Assembly (NCBI GenBank): GCA_025356615.1
Contig: JANXSH010000941.1
Span: forward strand, 1-6,687
DNA: 6,687 nt
Direction: 5' to 3'
Source of the DNA: Planctomycetia bacterium
GTDB lineage: Bacteria; Planctomycetota; Planctomycetia; Gemmatales; Gemmataceae
Shown: piece by piece, positions 5,634 to 6,687 of the stretch
How the letters are laid out: each line of letters opens with the position of its first letter
Numbering within the stretch: the first letter of the stretch is position 1
Notes under the pieces: model-generated
Seen by the model: only the letters and a program-made list of their open reading frames with translations
Told to the model about the DNA's origin: nothing
Database searches by the model: none
Translations under genes and position numbers: made by a program

Positions 5634-6687
5634 ATGCCTGCTGATCCAAAACGAGTGCAAGCCGTCTTCCTGCTCGCGGTCGAGCAAGCCGATCGGGCCG
5701 TCGTCCTCGACCGCGAGTGCGGCACCGACGCGGAACTGCGCCAGCGCGTCGAAGCGCTGCTCATCGCCCACGAAGAGCCGGGGAGCCTGCCGGTGGTGGC
5801 CCCTGAGTTGACCGTGGACGAGATCCCCGCGAACCCCGGCCCGCGCCGGGTCGAGAACGTCGGCACCATCGTCGCGGGGCGCTACAAGCTCCTCGAGCAG
5901 ATCGGCGAAGGCGGCATGGGCACGGTCTGGGTCGCCGAGCAGACCCAGCCGGTCCGCCGCAAGGTCGCCATCAAGCTCATCAAGGCGGGCATGGACTCGA
6001 AGACGGTCCTGACTCGCTTCGAGGCGGAGCGCCAAGCATTGGCGATGATGGACCACCCCAACATCGCCAAGATACTCGACGGCGGCACGACAGAGAGCGG
6101 CAGGCCGTTCTTCGTCATGGAGTACGTCAAGGGCATCCCGTTCACCAAGTATTGCGACGACGCCCGCCTGAGCATCGCGGATCGGCTCTTACTGTTCGTG
6201 CCGGTCTGCCAGGCCGTGCAACACGCCCACCAGAAGGGGATCATCCACCGCGACCTGAAGCCGTCGAACGTCCTGGTCTGCCTGTACGACGGCAAGCCGG
6301 TGCCGAAGGTGATCGACTTCGGCCTGGCCAAGGCGATGCACCAGCCGTTGACCGAACACACGCTGTACACGGCGCACGGCGTGGCGATGGGGACGCCGCT
6401 GTACATGAGTCCCGAGCAGGCCGAGATGAACAACCTCGACGTGGACACGCGGAGCGACATCTACGCCCTGGGCGTGATCCTGTACGAACTGCTGACCGGG
6501 ACGACGCCGCTGGAGGCGCAACGGTTCAAGGAGGCGGCGTGGCACGAGATGCTTCGGCTCATCAAGGAAGAGGAGCCGCCCCGGCCGAGCGCCCGGCTGA
6601 GCGGCAGCGGGTCGTTGCCGAGCCTGGCGGCGCAGCGGCAGTTGGAGCCGGTGAAGCTGACGAAGCTGGTGCGGGGCGAGCTGGACT
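5634..6687 (+). CDS. Serine/threonine protein kinase (PknB-like), 3' end beyond window
   Basis: This open frame gives 351 residues and runs off the right edge. Residues 1-75 are an ECF-kinase-associated N-terminal region (AVEQADRAVVLDRECGTD, then ELRQRVEALLIAHEEPGSL). The kinase domain begins near 80. It has the glycine loop IGEGGMGTVW (90-99), ATP-anchoring K114 in VAIKLI, catalytic HRDLKPSN with H205 and D207, DFG at 228-230 in KVIDFGLAK, and an MSPEQA segment in place of APE. GTPLYMSPEQ and DIYALGVILYELLTG are typical Hanks-type motifs, so the kinase should be active. The start is well supported by AAGGAG 8-9 nt upstream. A C-terminal WD40, TPR or membrane part is usual in this family, but here it lies outside the window. 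The partner sigma factor gene ends 71 bp upstream, so the pair is probably co-transcribed and the kinase may act on that sigma factor. Confidence 0.93.
   Translation, partial: MPADPKRVQAVFLLAVEQADRAVVLDRECGTDAELRQRVEALLIAHEEPGSLPVVAPELTVDEIPANPGPRRVENVGTIVAGRYKLLEQIGEGGMGTVWVAEQTQPVRRKVAIKLIKAGMDSKTVLTRFEAERQALAMMDHPNIAKILDGGTTESGRPFFVMEYVKGIPFTKYCDDARLSIADRLLLFVPVCQAVQHAHQKGIIHRDLKPSNVLVCLYDGKPVPKVIDFGLAKAMHQPLTEHTLYTAHGVAMGTPLYMSPEQAEMNNLDVDTRSDIYALGVILYELLTGTTPLEAQRFKEAAWHEMLRLIKEEEPPRPSARLSGSGSLPSLAAQRQLEPVKLTKLVRGELD

Noticed and set aside
5586..6056. Minus-strand open frames opposite the sigma factor and kinase genes
   Set aside because: They overlap strongly supported kinase and sigma factor motifs in the other direction and contain no recognisable domain.

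Overview
The window reads as a high-G+C accessory stretch of a Planctomycetota chromosome, most likely Gemmataceae-like. This is inferred from family content only: a DUF1080 secreted protein, an ECF sigma factor paired with a serine/threonine kinase that carries an ECF-associated N-terminal region, a Uma2 endonuclease, and a transposase type I associate with this group. No rRNA, tRNA or CRISPR array is visible.

Layout from left to right. (1) 1-221, minus strand: the 5' end of a transposase gene that runs off the left edge and appears frameshifted near position 48. (2) 416-985, plus strand: a secreted DUF1080 (3-keto-disaccharide hydrolase-like) protein. (3) 1027-1197: a palindromic, MITE-like element between convergent genes; its outer end supplies the stop codon of the next gene. 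(4) 4829 down to 1193, minus strand: a compact three-gene run with gaps of 38 and 26 bp. It holds an exported thioredoxin-like protein with an in-frame UGA directly after a Cys-Thr pair, a Uma2 endonuclease with a coiled-coil tail, and an ATP-cone protein with a degenerate anaerobic ribonucleotide reductase-like body. (5) 4830-5010: a divergent promoter region. (6) 5011-6687, plus strand: an ECF sigma factor followed by a protein kinase cut by the right edge.

The most interesting item is the gene at 3582-4829. A conventional reading splits it into a 79-residue peptide and an N-terminally truncated hypothetical protein. The same frame stays open on both sides of a single UGA, which sits where a thioredoxin-fold protein carries its redox residues (Cys-Thr-UGA). 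A foldable hairpin follows, with its apical loop 18 nt after the UGA and a G at the second loop position. Together these support a selenoprotein with a C-x-U redox motif and a bacterial SECIS element. If correct, the organism must encode SelA, SelB, SelD and tRNA-Sec elsewhere.

Functional links are inferred. The sigma factor and kinase look like a planctomycete signalling pair. The three minus-strand genes look co-transcribed from a recognisable -35/-10 promoter, but no shared pathway can be read from their sequences.
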